Position numbers and translations under genes: made by a program | Shown: piece after piece, positions 40,218 through 52,603 of the stretch | Numbering within the stretch: the stretch's first letter is position 1 | How the letters are laid out: each line of letters begins with the position of its first letter | Assembly: GCA_022225965.2 (NCBI GenBank) | Contig: JAKJXP020000004.1 | Coordinates: 124,001-188,000, forward strand | Reading direction: 5' to 3' | From: Diatrype stigma | Lineage: Eukaryota > Ascomycota > Sordariomycetes > Xylariales > Diatrypaceae | Length of the DNA: 64,000 bases | Notes under the pieces: generated by a model | Seen by the model: the letters and a program-made list of their open reading frames with translations, nothing else | Told to the model about the DNA's origin: nothing | The model's database searches: none

Positions 40218-42953
40218 ATGCGTCCACTCCTTATCAACCAAGGGCACCCGAACGACGACCACCACAACCACCAACACCACCACCACCACCACCCTTCACC
40301 CGAGACTACAGACACAGTCGCAGGCGCTGACTCCGATGTAACCTCCCACCCCCAAAATATTTCCCAAACCTCCCAGAAACCCCAGGAAAACAACATCGCC
40401 CGTCACCGCTCCGTACATCGCCCAAACTCGCGTCTCTCTCACGCTCCCGCTCCCGCTCCCGCTTCTGCTTCGGCTTCTGCTTCTGCTTCTGCTTCCACCG
40501 CCATCGATTCGCGGAAGAGGGCATCGGTCACCCCAACATTGCGAGCAGGAGGAGGAGCTGGCAGACCCAGGCCATTGCCTCAATCCGAATCACTTGTCAT
40601 CAATTATACCAGAAAGCCGATAGTCACCCTTACCCCTGCCGCGACAGCTGCTCCAACTTCCACGCGTGGCGCCAGGAGCCCAAGACTCGACGACCCCAGA
40701 AATAATACCAATCCCGATAATCACAATCCTCTTTCTCCCAACAGACTCGCATTCGAACCTGGTGCAACTGCACCTCAGCCCACCACGTCTTCGCTGGTTT
40801 CCAAGACGAGGCCACCACTCAACCCGCGAACCCAAAATGCCTCTCAGATGAAGAAGAGACCATTGGAAATAGGACTCTTCAAAATAGGGGCTGGGAGAGG
40901 ACCAGCTTCACCGAGAACCAATATGCCCCCAGAAAGGTCCACCGCTACGAGCAACAACAACGGCCATACCGGCACTGGCAACGGCAATGGGAACAGCAAC
41001 GCCAATCGTCCGCAGATGCCGTCTCTCAGCGCTTCGGCGGCCAGGGCCGCGAATAAGACTCCATTGATGCCCAAGTTGGCCACCAAGGCACAACCGCCAA
41101 CCTTAGCGACCACCCCGATCACAAGAAGACCCCAACGCCCGCCTACTGCTAGCGCCAATGGCCAGCACGCACAGCAACACGACGAACTTCTAGCATCATC
41201 AATGCCTCCGTTTCTGGCCAACATAACACCGCGAACTGGTTCGAGACAGAACCGAGTCGACAGTGCTAACACCACTCCCAATGGCACTCCACACCCAGAA
41301 AGGCATGAATGGAGCGACCAGAGGTTTGGCTCCGGCCCAGCAAGCCCGCCGTCTAGACCAGATTATAACAGGAGGTCAACGTCTTCCTTCAGCGCCCTAC
41401 AACATGAGTCCAATGGCCAGGGCGGGCGGGAACATCAGCATGCTTCCGAATCCAAGTTCTTCCATGCCAGCGACGTTCACAATACAAGACCGCAGGCTAC
41501 GCCAAAACAAAATCCAGCGAAGCAGTCTACTTTCTTCTATGCGAGCAACAGAAACTCCATTGAGAATAGGCCTAACAATGCGAGCGCTCCTTCACAAGCC
41601 ATGCCGACTGCTACCCAGTCACAGCATGATATTTCCAGCAAGTTCATGTACGCCAACGGGACACCAGAAATGCAATCTAGCAGTCTATCTGTCCCGTTGA
41701 CTCAAGCCCCCAGGCCAGCTGCTACATCTGCTCCGAAGCCCTCCACAGGCCGTCTGTCGGTAGGCTCTCAAGCCTCATTGGTGCACAATCAGAGGCCTAC
41801 ATCACCTACAAAAGGGCCTTCACAGCCTACCCAGCCTTCACTGATGAGTAGTGCTATTCCGCCTACAATGTCGACCCAGCGAGGCCCACCTTCTCATCTG
41901 CCTGGTTCTGCGGCCGACAAATTGCGCCGCACGAGTTCTGGCACTTCCCGTGCAAGGGGTCCTCATTCTCGATCGGGTAGTCTAGTCCTAACGGATCTAG
42001 GTACTAGTGCTAGTGTTCCCCCTTCAAAGCTGATGTCTCCTCAGTACCCGTCGTCGCCTGTCCATACACCTTCTACCCCGACGCCTTTAACGCTAGCATC
42101 AATCATACAAGCGGCTGAGGACTTGCCTGACCATGATGAGTCACATTCGGCCGATGAGTCGCGGTCTGAAGTCCAAAGCCCAACGAAATCGAATTCGAAC
42201 TCGGCGGACCCGGCGAATGAGTTGGTGGCTAATGCTCGCCGAGAACGCAAGGTCCAGGACCTTCAGATCACCAATGCATCTCTCGAGGCTATCAATAGGA
42301 CACTCGAGCGTCAGCTTCGAAAGCAGACCACCGAACTCAGGAGATTCAAGCGGATGTCGCGGGCCGGTCTCTCGTTAGCCTCGACGGCAGCTTCTAGCAG
42401 TATACCGTCGGAGGCGATTTTCGTAGAAGAAGTGGGCCTGCGACTCGCAAACCTCAGCGAAGACGAGTCAGACGCCGAAGCCGAGGACGAAGCAGAAGAA
42501 GAATCTTTTTCAGACACAGATGAAGATGTCGAGTCACTTACTCCCAACCAGCTAGCAGAGCGAGATGCCAAGCACCAAGAACGAGACCAGCAAAGACTAA
42601 AACTAGACCTCACCAAACACCAGCAATTACTCGTTGATTCTCAGCAGATCAACCAGAGCATCAAGCGATGTTTAGATTGGACCGAGGAGCTGATCAAGGA
42701 CGGGAAGAAGGCGCTGGCGTATAACGTCAAGATCAGCGACGTTGAGCTTATTTCAAGATTGCCCAATGCATTACCCAATGCATTAGGCATAATAGAAGAA
42801 AAAGGCGGGTCTTCTCACCTAGGTGATGATCTTGCGGTTGGCACACTTAAAGCTGGAAACCTCATCACGGAAGACCCTGAAGGGATATCGGACTGGAGGG
42901 TGGGACCGCAGGACAGAGACAGTGGGATCGAGATGCCCGTTGACGGAGGCTGA
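40218..42953 (+). CDS. Large disordered protein with C-terminal coiled coil, unrecognised
   Basis: A single exon of 911 aa. The family is not recognised, though the C-terminal part has the look of a conserved fungal protein. A His-rich N-terminus is followed by an APAPAPASASASAS stretch from a GCTTCT repeat. Residues 1-660 are low-complexity, Pro/Ser/Asn/Thr-rich and presumably disordered. About 672-715 is a strong basic coiled coil (DLQITNASLEAINRTLERQL then RKQTTELRRFKRM). An acidic block (about 745-775) is followed by a second helical segment (about 790-850) with INQSIKRCLDWTEELIKDGK. There is no signal peptide or membrane helix. Many SP/TP sites suggest kinase regulation. A scaffold role, for example at cytoskeleton or spindle structures, would be guesswork. 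Confidence 0.75.
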   Translation: MRPLLINQGHPNDDHHNHQHHHHHHPSPETTDTVAGADSDVTSHPQNISQTSQKPQENNIARHRSVHRPNSRLSHAPAPAPASASASASASASTAIDSRKRASVTPTLRAGGGAGRPRPLPQSESLVINYTRKPIVTLTPAATAAPTSTRGARSPRLDDPRNNTNPDNHNPLSPNRLAFEPGATAPQPTTSSLVSKTRPPLNPRTQNASQMKKRPLEIGLFKIGAGRGPASPRTNMPPERSTATSNNNGHTGTGNGNGNSNANRPQMPSLSASAARAANKTPLMPKLATKAQPPTLATTPITRRPQRPPTASANGQHAQQHDELLASSMPPFLANITPRTGSRQNRVDSANTTPNGTPHPERHEWSDQRFGSGPASPPSRPDYNRRSTSSFSALQHESNGQGGREHQHASESKFFHASDVHNTRPQATPKQNPAKQSTFFYASNRNSIENRPNNASAPSQAMPTATQSQHDISSKFMYANGTPEMQSSSLSVPLTQAPRPAATSAPKPSTGRLSVGSQASLVHNQRPTSPTKGPSQPTQPSLMSSAIPPTMSTQRGPPSHLPGSAADKLRRTSSGTSRARGPHSRSGSLVLTDLGTSASVPPSKLMSPQYPSSPVHTPSTPTPLTLASIIQAAEDLPDHDESHSADESRSEVQSPTKSNSNSADPANELVANARRERKVQDLQITNASLEAINRTLERQLRKQTTELRRFKRMSRAGLSLASTAASSSIPSEAIFVEEVGLRLANLSEDESDAEAEDEAEEESFSDTDEDVESLTPNQLAERDAKHQERDQQRLKLDLTKHQQLLVDSQQINQSIKRCLDWTEELIKDGKKALAYNVKISDVELISRLPNALPNALGIIEEKGGSSHLGDDLAVGTLKAGNLITEDPEGISDWRVGPQDRDSGIEMPVDGG

Positions 42954-45806
42954 AGTGTTCGAAGGACGTTCACATGAATATGGCGATGATCACCACTCTA
43001 TTGTGCTTTCCTTGGTTTTGAATACGCTGGAACAGCATTCGACGAGGAGACCTCATGAGCATCTGGCAAGCAAGCCATCACGGAGTTTTGTTATTCAAAT
43101 TCAGATGGCGTCAGCCAGCATCGCATTTTTTCTTACAACAAACTTGCACTTGGGGCCACCACTACTATCGAGCGCATTTCCTTTGTGTTTTTCAATGGCA
43201 TTGCCAGCCAGCAAAAGAACGCCTAGGATGATGATTATCGCCTTTCACGAACAGACACGACGCCGGCAGCAATTTGCCATCTCGAAATCCTATTCTGCTG
43301 AAGGATTCTTATTTTTTCTTCCATTTTTCTTCCCTTTCTTATACATTCTTTCTTTTTTCTTCTATTTAAAGCGTTAGATACCCTAGTCACAGTACATAGC
43401 CGTGCGGCACCAAGCAGGCGGAAGAACCAGGATTTTGGGATAGGGACCACACATCATCATCATCAGCCCCCGGTAGACATACTTTCTTGTCTCTTTTTGT
43501 TGTTATTGTTGTTTTCTTGGCATGTCAACGAGACACGCGAATATGGCGATTGCAGGGAAGAAAGAACAGACGAAAGCCCTTCGGCAGCTGAATTGCATAG
43601 AGACTGAGGTCCACACACACACACTATACACATACATGCCTGCTTACTCTATATATACCTCGCTACGCTATCACCTAGCTAGAGCTAGCTAGGTATGGAG
43701 ATGCTGGAGGGGAACCACGAGGAGCATGCTGTTACCCGCTGCAAATCGACCCGAATCCGATTAATGAAGAGTCGGAAACGGGAAAAGAGGAAAACGGAAA
43801 ACAACGGAGCTTGAATAATCTAGACTTGAAAACTAAGTAGCTACCTAGACTTTGACGAGAAAGAGAAAGGTACCGGATCAGATCCCATACTGCTTGCTTG
43901 CTACCCGCTTGGGCGCGTGTAACATAGAGCTTAGAATCGGCCAGTCAAAAATGATACAAAATGATATATGTATACTTCAAGAATTGCATGGTGACGTCTT
44001 TCTTTCTTCTCACTTCCTCCTTTATTCTAATTCTTCTTTTCCTTGGAAGGCCTTGTAAGAGGATAGATACTAGGCATACCCACGTAGTCAGAAAACAATA
44101 TTGGTATTTCATATTTCGTCATGTCGGCGTTACTTAACACCAAAGGAGAATGAGCAGATATATAATAAATATATGCGAACAACAACGAAGGGGCTGCAGA
44201 GCTTTGGCTGGAGGCTCTATATCATCGCCATCTCGCTGTTCCTAATATCATCGTGGCAGTAGTTCTGCGTAGGTTGCACATGTCATTGTCTTTCAGATGC
44301 CATACGAGGGAGTGATGGGCTGGCTGGATCCGAGACTAGCAGGCCTCCCACCACCAACCAGAAATATATATGCCTGCCTGGTATATAGCCCGTAGTAGAC
44401 GTGATCAGAGGTATATATATATATACACACATGGTAAAACCCCGAGTAGGTACTTATACTTACTGAAACGAATTACCGAGGGTAGCAATCTAGATTTTGA
44501 GGGATGAGTAGTGAGTGAATAGGGGTAATTAAAAAGAAACCTTTGATACCTAAAGGCAACTAACCGATCACAGATTACTCTGTCTGGGAGATAACAGGGC
44601 ACATAGACTGCGGAAGGGAGGGAGAAACGAAGGGACCGAAGAAAAAAGACAGGATGATTTTATATAAGGCAGTGGGGAGGTGGTGATAGGTTACCATCAA
44701 AGTACGAACTCACAGTCATCTCAGAGAAAGGCGGGCTGGCTAGGTAGGTAAATCGACTGCATACATAAATGGCGCCCTACTTCGATAGGTAGGCACCTAC
44801 CCAGGTACCGAGACTACTTAAGTATTATGAAGTTTCACCCGTAGCTAGCTTTTCACCACGCCGTGTGTGCAACACATCCTCCGACACATCACTTGAAGAC
44901 GTCAAGAAAGTCCAGAAAGCATATAATTAATGTCCTAATGAAGCCTTGCTATACTAAGTTTCTATTGTTCTCGCTGAAAACAAGGGGCAGATGGGCATGA
45001 CCAAGAAGAGCGAACGACGGAGAGAGTGGAGGGCTATCGATTTATAGTAGCAGCTACAGTAAAATGCAATCCAAGAAATCATATGTGGATGGATGGATAT
45101 GAGTGGTTTTTGGTTCCCATCCCCTCCGCTGTGGCATTGGGCTCGTTCCCTTCCCCTGTCCCCATTAAAGCTAAAGGGGTGGTGGCGACCTCTATCATAT
45201 TATAAAAAAACATAAACAATCGACCATCAGTGAATGCTACTGCTGCCGGGGGAAAAAACCATACGCTGATCTATAGAAAGACAGAAACGCCCTGCCTGAA
45301 CAGGAGGGCACGGGCCGCGGTATCAAAGAAAACAGACCCCTTCCATGTTCCCTCCCCCTTTCTTCTTCTTGCTAGTAGGTAGTCATATTGTGTGTGATCA
45401 CGGGGCAGAACATAATAAGAAGACTTCAGTGAGAGTCACCGGCTCATCAAAATTGCCAGGTGTGTGCGTACGGGGTGGGGGTCGTGTATGCCGACAACAG
45501 TCCGAACCGTCTCCTTACGTGGAGTTTATTCACCTGTCGTCGGACCTGCTGTGTCCATTCCGATGGCTTACCATCCGCTCCTGGTTGGTCCTTGGCCGAT
45601 GTTGGTACGTATATCCATACCTGGGGACTGGTCCAGACTAGCTTCGATGTCCGGAGCCAGGGTCCGGCAATGTCCCCTCCTTTGCAGACACGGAGGTCCA
45701 CGTCATCAGCACTGAGAGACCAAGGAGTGTATGCAACGATATTTGTGAGCTTCATGAAACCCTCCTCGGTTAGCAGGAAGATTTGGATAAACTCCCTATT
45801 AGCCCA
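42954..45806. other. 2.85-kb convergent gene-poor region
   Basis: It lies between the stops of the 911-aa gene and the DnaJ gene. It holds T-rich tracts (43310-43370), a CACACACACAC run near 43612, TATATATATATA near 44413 and a perfect inverted repeat at 43673-43694. A 102-codon minus-strand frame at 45447-45755, just past the DnaJ stop, has plausible codons but no motif. Nothing else is supported. Confidence 0.4.
43673..43694. repeat. Perfect 10-bp inverted repeat with 2-nt spacer
   Basis: ACCTAGCTAG and CTAGCTAGGT are exact complements around AG. It is built on the CTAG/GGTA motif common in this genome's intergenic DNA. Confidence 0.7.
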
Positions 45807-47509
45807 CTACGGATTCTTTTCGGAAGTCTGTGATGTCTCCCCTGCTTCTTCCGAGGTACCGTTGCCGGCTTTGCCCTTGGTCTTGCCCTTGTCCTTCTTC
45901 GATTCCTCCTTCTTCTTCATGGCAGCTTCGGCAACTAGCTGCTCGAAAGCCATGTAGTCGCCCTCCTCTTCTGGAGATCTCTGAGCCTAATATTGGTCAG
46001 CGGGGGGCAAAATGTATAGGGTGTTGTGGGGTATGTGCAGTAATAGAGGGATGAAAAAGAATAAGGGTAATATAACAGTAATGAAGTTTTTTACCTTGGT
46101 AAAGACCTCGGCGATTATGATAAGGGCTTGGGCTCGCTCTAGCCGCTTGTCTAGTTTCACTTTCTTATCATTCAAGACTTCGTCGCACACCTCACGAAGG
46201 ACGCTCTGAATCTCGAATTTGCTACCACGCCAGGCGGCATTGAGGATCTTGCCCGTGACCTTGCGCTCATATTCGATCTTGCGTTCGTCGGTCCAGTCTT
46301 CGCCGCCAGCTTGCTCCATGCGGGCCATCTCCTCCATGGTCTGTTGCGCGTCTATTGCCGAAGAGATGGTGTTCCAGGTATCCTTGACCAGGGTGCCCTT
46401 ATCCTTCATACGGCTGAAAAAGCCCCCTATACCGAGGAACTTTTGGGATTTGATGAGGGCGGTAGCTTTTGAGAAGTAGACGGAGCCAATAGCGTGTAGG
46501 ATGTCGAGACCAAAGCTTTCCATCTTCAAGCTTTCGGTTTCCAAGCGTATCCTCTCTTTGAAAGCGCGTGTCATATCGGGAGTCTTGTCCGTCTCAGTCC
46601 AAATCGAGATGCGGTCGATTAGCTTACGGGCTAGGGTCTCGACCCGTTCTTGACGGACTTTGGCACGCTCCTTTTCGTAAGCCGCTAGCTGCTCCCTCTG
46701 CTCCTTGGTGAGACCGGCCTTCTTCTTTTCCTTCTTGCGTAGTTCCTTCTCTTCTTCTGTCTGCTCGGTGAGGTGTTGTCCGTCCTCTGAGCCTGGGCCC
46801 ATGAGGGCGGGCCGAACTGGGATGCCACGTTTGGAACCGTTGGAAGCGGCAGATGCAGGCGAGGGGGTTCGAGATGGTAGATGAGGCTTCGGGGCAGAGG
46901 CCTCGGCAGGAGCTGGGTCCTGCTTAGTTGTGGTTGTGCTTGGTGGGGTCTCATCCTCGACTTTAACCGTCGGCGAACTAGCGGTGGCAGCGGCGGGAGC
47001 GGCGGCAGCGGCGGGTTTGGCGCCCTCGCCCGTGACTGCGTCCGGATCTTTGTGTTCTTCTTCATCTGCAGCGGCATCCTCCTCGTCGCCGGCCATGGTG
47101 ATATCCATATGTGTTGTGAGGTCCTTCATCAGACTGATCTCGCCAATCCAGTCGACGAAGGCGTCGCCACCAAAGATACTGCTGAAGAACTCAGCTGGGT
47201 CAACAAAGCCCTCGCTGGGCTTCGCGCCTTCTTTGCCATATTTGTCGTAGGCCGCTCGTAGATCCTTGTCTTGTAGCACTTGATAGGCTTCGCCAATAAC
47301 CTGGAACTTCTCGTGTGCACTCGGATCGTTCGGGTTCTTATCTAGTGGAGGTCAGAAAAGAAGCCTTCGACGAAAGGAGGTGCCAGGTGGGGTAGTGACA
47401 TACCGGGATGGTGAAGTATAGCAGCCTTGCGATACGCCTTCTTGATCTCGATATCGGTGGCAGTAGGCTTAACGCCCAAGGCGTCGTAGTAGGTGGTGTC
47501 CACCACCAT
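45807..47509 (-). CDS. DnaJ protein with DNAJ-X domain (Caj1/Djp1 type)
   Basis: Three exons (47509-47404, 47341-46095, 45986-45807) give 510 aa. The J domain occupies about residues 5-75: [20 protein letters not shown], then the HPD motif (residues 34-36), which is split by intron 1. Next is [17 protein letters not shown], then an acidic and Ala/Pro-rich linker (about 100-240). The DNAJ-X region follows (about 245-450): [17 protein letters not shown] helix, [26 protein letters not shown] and [20 protein letters not shown]. The C-terminus is Lys/Glu-rich. Type III J proteins of this kind stimulate Hsp70 ATPase; yeast Djp1 helps peroxisomal and mitochondrial import and Caj1 is a close relative. 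Which of the two this is cannot be decided by eye. Confidence 0.92.
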
Positions 47510-49138
47510 TCTGGCCGAGTATAGGTGTCTAACAAACGAGGGGGAGTGATCAGGTTTCGATAACCTGGGTGTCGTTCGAGAGCTGGTCCTAGTATCCCGC
47601 GACCTAACGTGGGTTATGACGTACGATCCTGGCGGAGTACGTAACGCGAGGCGGGCAGGTAGGTGATAATGGATGAATACGGCAGATCTATTGCGAAGAC
47701 GCGCGACTGAGGCAATGTTGGTGTTTAATGAGTTACTTGCCGTAAGCATGCAGTACTGGTAAATGATACCGGGAGGAGCATGCGAGTACCAATATGCCCT
47801 AATATGCCATTAAGAGTTGATGTTGACGGGATAGTGAGAGGCGATGAAATCAGTCGGCCCAGAATTATTATTTTCCTCTTTCCTCTTTCCGATTTCTGAT
47901 TGACATATGAAATCTCTCCCGCACTTGCACTCACTCGCACTTGCCCATTGCCCGACTGCCTGACTAAAGACTACGTAGTACCCCACTTCCTCAGCCCATA
48001 AGGTAGAACCCGAACGTGGAAATGCTGCCCAGCGGCCCAGCAGCTCGGCAGCCCTAGTGGTCATGGTAGTCGTGGGCTGTCGTCGGTAGCTGCTGCCTCG
48101 ACGCCTCGGCTGCGATTGGCAGCTGGCAAGAGGGCAGCATTACCTATATGTACCGGCCGGGGGTGGACATCCATGGATCCTGGCTGCCTGGATCACCTCA
48201 GCTCCTGGGACCTACTTATGGATGTATGTACGTACATGTATGTATTTAATAATTGCAGTGCCATGAACAGGCGGGCGTACGGTACCTAATTGATCTACCA
48301 AGTATGTACGCATAGTCTAGACCACCTATTTGAAGATGGCTACACACATGTAAGTCAATATCCATTTGTACGAAGTAATTATTATCTGAAATCATCATCT
48401 GGAATATTTCCATGAATACTATCAACAAACCATATCTCAGATTTATTCTTGTCAAGGTAGTCGTTGTGATATCGGTATTTCAGGAGATCAAACAATCCCC
48501 AGGTACTTCGTTGCATAGCGGGGTATAGCGGAGATTTGCAACGTCAATGGATGGATTTGATGTCAAGGAAGTCCCGCCGCACACCCGATATCCTGACACC
48601 CGGTACCATCTGAGTTGTTCTGCCGGTAGCCGTTCATCTCAGCTTCCAGCTGCTTCCAGATTAACCAACTCATTTTGCAGATAGAAGCGTTGATTACAAG
48701 TCATTATATGTGGCCTGGCATTGCTACAGCTCTCGCTGGGTTGCTCCCGTGTCAGAAACGAAGCACTTGGAGGTAATATAGCATGAGAACATGATGGTAA
48801 ATTATGCAGGCCAGATAGTTACTACTACTTGCCCCTCATGTTCATTGACCCCAGAAAATCACACCGATTATATCAAGGGCAGAGCAGAGCAGAGCACATA
48901 ACATAACACACATGTTTGTCCGATGATAGCCTTCAGAGCAAGCGCAAAGTGAGATTAAATTACATTGCACGTGGCATGTTCCTGACCAGAAACAACAAAC
49001 GCCTGTCTTCCCTTTTCCCTCATTAGCCTTAGCCCCCACCTGTACCTAGTGCGCCGCCAAGAAATAAATCCCGTTCCGCCTTGCCGGGTCCGGTCCTGGC
49101 CGTTCAGCAGCAAACAGAGATGCATGGCTGGAACCCTC
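47510..49138. other. Intergenic, DnaJ promoter
   Basis: About 1.6 kb between two minus-strand genes, with GTAC/TACC microsatellites (near 48225-48245). No coding sequence is supported. Confidence 0.4.
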
Positions 49139-50086
49139 TCACTGGACGCCTGCCGCCTTCATCCGCTCGAAGCACTGTCGGTAGGCGACGTGGATCTCCG
49201 GCACCACGTAGCCGTACTCGGCGAGCTTCGCCTCCAGCTTCGCGGTGTCCAGCATGCAGTTGCTCCGGCCGGCCTTGATCACCTTGGACTGCTCCTCGAG
49301 CGAGAAGTTCTTCCAGGCGAAGCCGGGCCGGACGATGTCGCGGAAGAGCGTCAGCACCTCGTTGTGGCTGATGGCGCCCGGGTTGGTGAAGTTGTAGACC
49401 CCCGTGTCGCCGTGCTCCGCCATCAGCACCGACGCCGGCAGGAGGTCCGTCAGGATCGTGTTGCTGTTGGGGATGTCGACCACGCGCTCGTACTTGCTGA
49501 TCTTGGTGACGAAGTTGCGCGGGTGCAGGTCGTCGGACACTGGCATGCGCAGCCGCAGGATCAGGCAGTTGGTGTAGTACTTCATGACCTACAAGTGTTG
49601 CGGTTAACGTCACTGCTACCATAAACGACCAAGATGTGCGTCTCCGCATGGTATGCTCACTTCCTCGACATGGGCCTTGGACTCCGAGTAGAAGCTGCCG
49701 TTGAAGTTGGCCAGGTCCGTCTCCTTGAATCCCGGGCCGCCGATGGGGTGGGCCTCGTCGTAGTGGTAGATGCACCCGGTGGCGAAGACGGTGCAGTGAA
49801 TGCCGCTCAGGAAGCAGCAGTCGGCCAGGTTCAGCGTTCCGATGACATTGGAGCGAATGGTGTCCTCCTTGTGGTCCTCGCACCAGTCGACATTTGGCCG
49901 TCCGGTGCAGCCAGCACAGTTTAGGACGTGGGTGGGTCGGACCTTGTCCAACTCGGCCCTGACGGCTTCTCGGTCCTGCATGCGAACCGTGGTCATATAG
50001 ACCTCTTTGCCCTGGCTCTTCAGGATCTGCTCGAGATGGCCGGCGACCCAGCCTTTGCCGCCCCAGATCAGGAACCGAGGAGGCAT
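49139..50086 (-). CDS. Nucleotide-rhamnose synthase/epimerase-reductase (NRS/ER) type enzyme
   Basis: Two exons (50086-49661, 49588-49139) around a 72-nt intron give 291 aa. The start is the first ATG (MPPRFLIWGG); the frame opens upstream only through a TTG. It is an extended SDR: GGKGWVAGHLEQ nucleotide-binding loop, NCAGCTGRPNVDWCEDHK, FATGCIYHYDEAHP, and the catalytic pair Tyr133/Lys137 in YSESK. RMPVSDDLHPRNFVTKISKY, VVDIPNSNTIL and YNFTNPGAISHNE match the bifunctional UDP-4-keto-6-deoxyglucose 3,5-epimerase/4-keto-reductase of plants (UER1) and its fungal counterparts. It should make UDP-rhamnose in the cytosol for glycans or glycosides. The required UDP-glucose 4,6-dehydratase is not in this window. 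Confidence 0.9.
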
Positions 50087-51544
50087 GACGAAATTTGGAT
50101 CCAAGTGAAATTGAAAGAAATTGAAAGTGAGGTAGGAGCTGCGATGCTGGAAGTTAGGTGACGGCCCGATTTACCAGAGCCCACTGCCGAGATCAATGTG
50201 GATGCAGTTGAAAAGAGGAAGGGGAGATCCGGAAGGCCAGATGGGAAGTATGTAGGTAATTACTGCTTGCACCGAGCCAAGTTGGGAGGTAAGTAACATG
50301 AAGGGGAGGGAAGGGACGAGGTGCTCGAGTTTTAAACACGTCACGTAGATTGACTACCTGCCCGAGAGGTATCTACCAAGGGATGAGAGTTATCGGCTTG
50401 TCTGTCCCAACGAAGGAGGCTTAGAGACTCTGGGAGTTGAGAAGTGGCACATAGACAAGCACGGGCGGCGCTACTGGTAAGACATATTGGCGGAATACAT
50501 GAGTATTGTGTTACTAGAGACATTCTGGCCTCTTCGAATACCAATGCACTCGCCACAGCCCTCTAGGCATTGTGGTAGATGCCTTTTAAGTATGTGAGTA
50601 GCGCGTAGGCTTGCGTCTATCAATGCGACTACCGTCAGACAAGAAGCATTGGCGGTATCGGAATGCAAGAACTCAAACCCATGGGGGAACTCAAAATGCT
50701 TGACATGTCCGTCACATAACTTTTCGTCTACGTAGATAAGGCAAAGGCATGTTGGATGCAACTTGCAAGTGTAATACTTCATACCATAATACCATACGGA
50801 TGTCACCGCCACGTGTATCTAAATTCATTGTATCCTGTCTGCCTGTGTTGGAATGTTAAGCTGTCTTCTTGCACAAACATCGATAACCGCATTACTACCT
50901 ATGTAGGCGTACCTATCATACAGCCATCGCCCATGTATTGTGAAACACCAGGCGAAGGGATGGCAATTACACAGCTCATTGATATTTAAAACACCAGTGA
51001 CGTTGATACACGATTAGTGACACCTTGTGATGTCTACCTCTTCTACTAAAGCCTACCTATCTACCGGTATGCCGCCTACCTACTACCTACCTACTTATAC
51101 ATAACTACCCCTCCTCTTCTGTCGAGGGTTCATGGTGTACAAAACAAATACACGCTCTGTGCAACTGTGTATCGACAGTAGTTCGTAAAAAGGAATTATG
51201 GCTTGATGAAATGTAGGTAGGAGAAATGTAGGTAGGAGAAATGTAGGTAGGAGAAATGTAGGTAGGCAGAGGACCTAGATAGGGGTAACGTCAGGTCTTA
51301 ATACGGGTGATAAGAGCTGGCGAGAAGGCTCACGTGCCTTCGTGTCTTTGACATGGTTGATCATTTCCAGATCATTGCGGCTTCCAGAACTCAGGGAGTC
51401 AGGGGTAGGCTTCAGCCGACCTCGCCCAAGAGACTACGAAACTGGCCAATAGGAGCGTACGTAGGTATGTACAAGACGTACGCACGCCTTGCTTACCAAG
51501 TACATACATACATACCTGTACTTAACTAAAGTGGACAACAATTA
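50087..51544. other. Intergenic, NRS/ER promoter side
   Basis: About 1.46 kb. Short open frames at 50471-50812 (-) and 50756-50989 (+) have no motif. It holds a 15-bp tandem repeat (51208-51266) and TACC-type microsatellites near 51060-51100. It ends at the left terminus of the AT-rich element. Confidence 0.4.
51208..51266. repeat. 15-bp tandem repeat, 4 copies
   Basis: GAAATGTAGGTAGGA occurs three times in full, followed by a fourth copy lacking the last base. It lies about 280 bp left of the AT-rich element. Confidence 0.9.
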
Positions 51545-52603
51545 TCTCAGAACTCAGACCCACCGCTTCCTGCCATCTTGTATTCTTTGATCCATATTTT
51601 CCTAATTAGGCTTGGTACGTAATTCTAACCAATAAAATACGTAAATTAAGAAGGTTCGAAATTAGCAAGGAGCTGGTTTAAAACCGCAATCGGAAAGGAG
51701 TTTTAAACTAAGTTAAAAAACAATTATAATTTCGGAATTCTTTATAATATATAATTATTATATACCGTATAATTGCAATAATTATATCGTTAAAATCGTA
51801 AAAATTCCTGCTTTTTAATAACCTATATACTAATATCGTATAACTAAAAAAACCTATTACAAGGCCTATTAAAATCCGAAAAATTAACTCGAAATGGTTT
51901 TATTTCCGATTACTTTCAAAATTCGAATATTATACGTACGGAATTACAACTTGTTTTTTAAAAATGGCATCGAAAAGCATTTTAAAAGTACCTCCGTTAA
52001 ATGAAAACCTATACGCAAATAAGTTAAAGATTAAAAAATATATAAGCATTTTTCATTTAACCCTATATATATAGCCGGCAATTCCTTTGCCGCCGTTATA
52101 TTCCGGCTTTCGAAAAATACCGTTAAGGCGAGCCATATATCCAAAGAAAGTATCTTAAAAGTTTCATCTTAATACGATTTTTTTTGCCCGGATTACATGG
52201 AAATATATGAAAGGTTAAATTTTTAATTCGGTTATACTCTTAGCGTTTTAAGTTAAAACATTACTTTATTTCCGCATAATAATTATTAAAAAATCAAGTT
52301 ATATTCTTTATTAAGCTGTTATTTTTAGCGTATATTCGGCTTATATATGCGATATGTTATTATTAAGAAATCGCAAAATAAATAAAAAGAAAAAATTTAG
52401 CTACATTAAATTTTCAACTTAATTATAAGCTTTTTTTGATTGCGATTTTAAACCTTAATTTTAAGCAACTTGGAAAGGTACATACGGAAAATGTTCGGCA
52501 TAGTTAAAATCACACTAAAAATAGCGCTAAAAACGACTAGCACCATTATTGGTTAAATGCGCGAAACGCAGCCAGCCCAGAAAAAAGGTCTAATTCTGAG
52601 ATA
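51543..52603. mobile_element. AT-rich, probably RIP-mutated DNA-transposon relic
   Basis: Between about 51600 and 52530 the sequence is extremely AT-rich: hand counts give 10 G+C of 60 in 51721-51780 and 15 of 60 in 52321-52380. It is full of TpA and poor in CpA/TpG, the pattern left by repeat-induced point mutation. The island is bracketed by short inverted termini. The left end TTATCTCAGAA (51542-51552) is matched exactly by the reverse complement of the right end (52593-52603), and AGACC recurs a few bases inside on both sides. TA dinucleotides flank both ends, which would suit a Tc1/mariner-type element of about 1057 bp. No frame survives. The RIP reading is stronger than the exact ends. 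Confidence 0.6.

Noticed and set aside
45447..45755. 102-codon minus-strand frame just past the DnaJ stop
   Set aside because: No motif or signal peptide; most likely 3' UTR of the DnaJ transcript.
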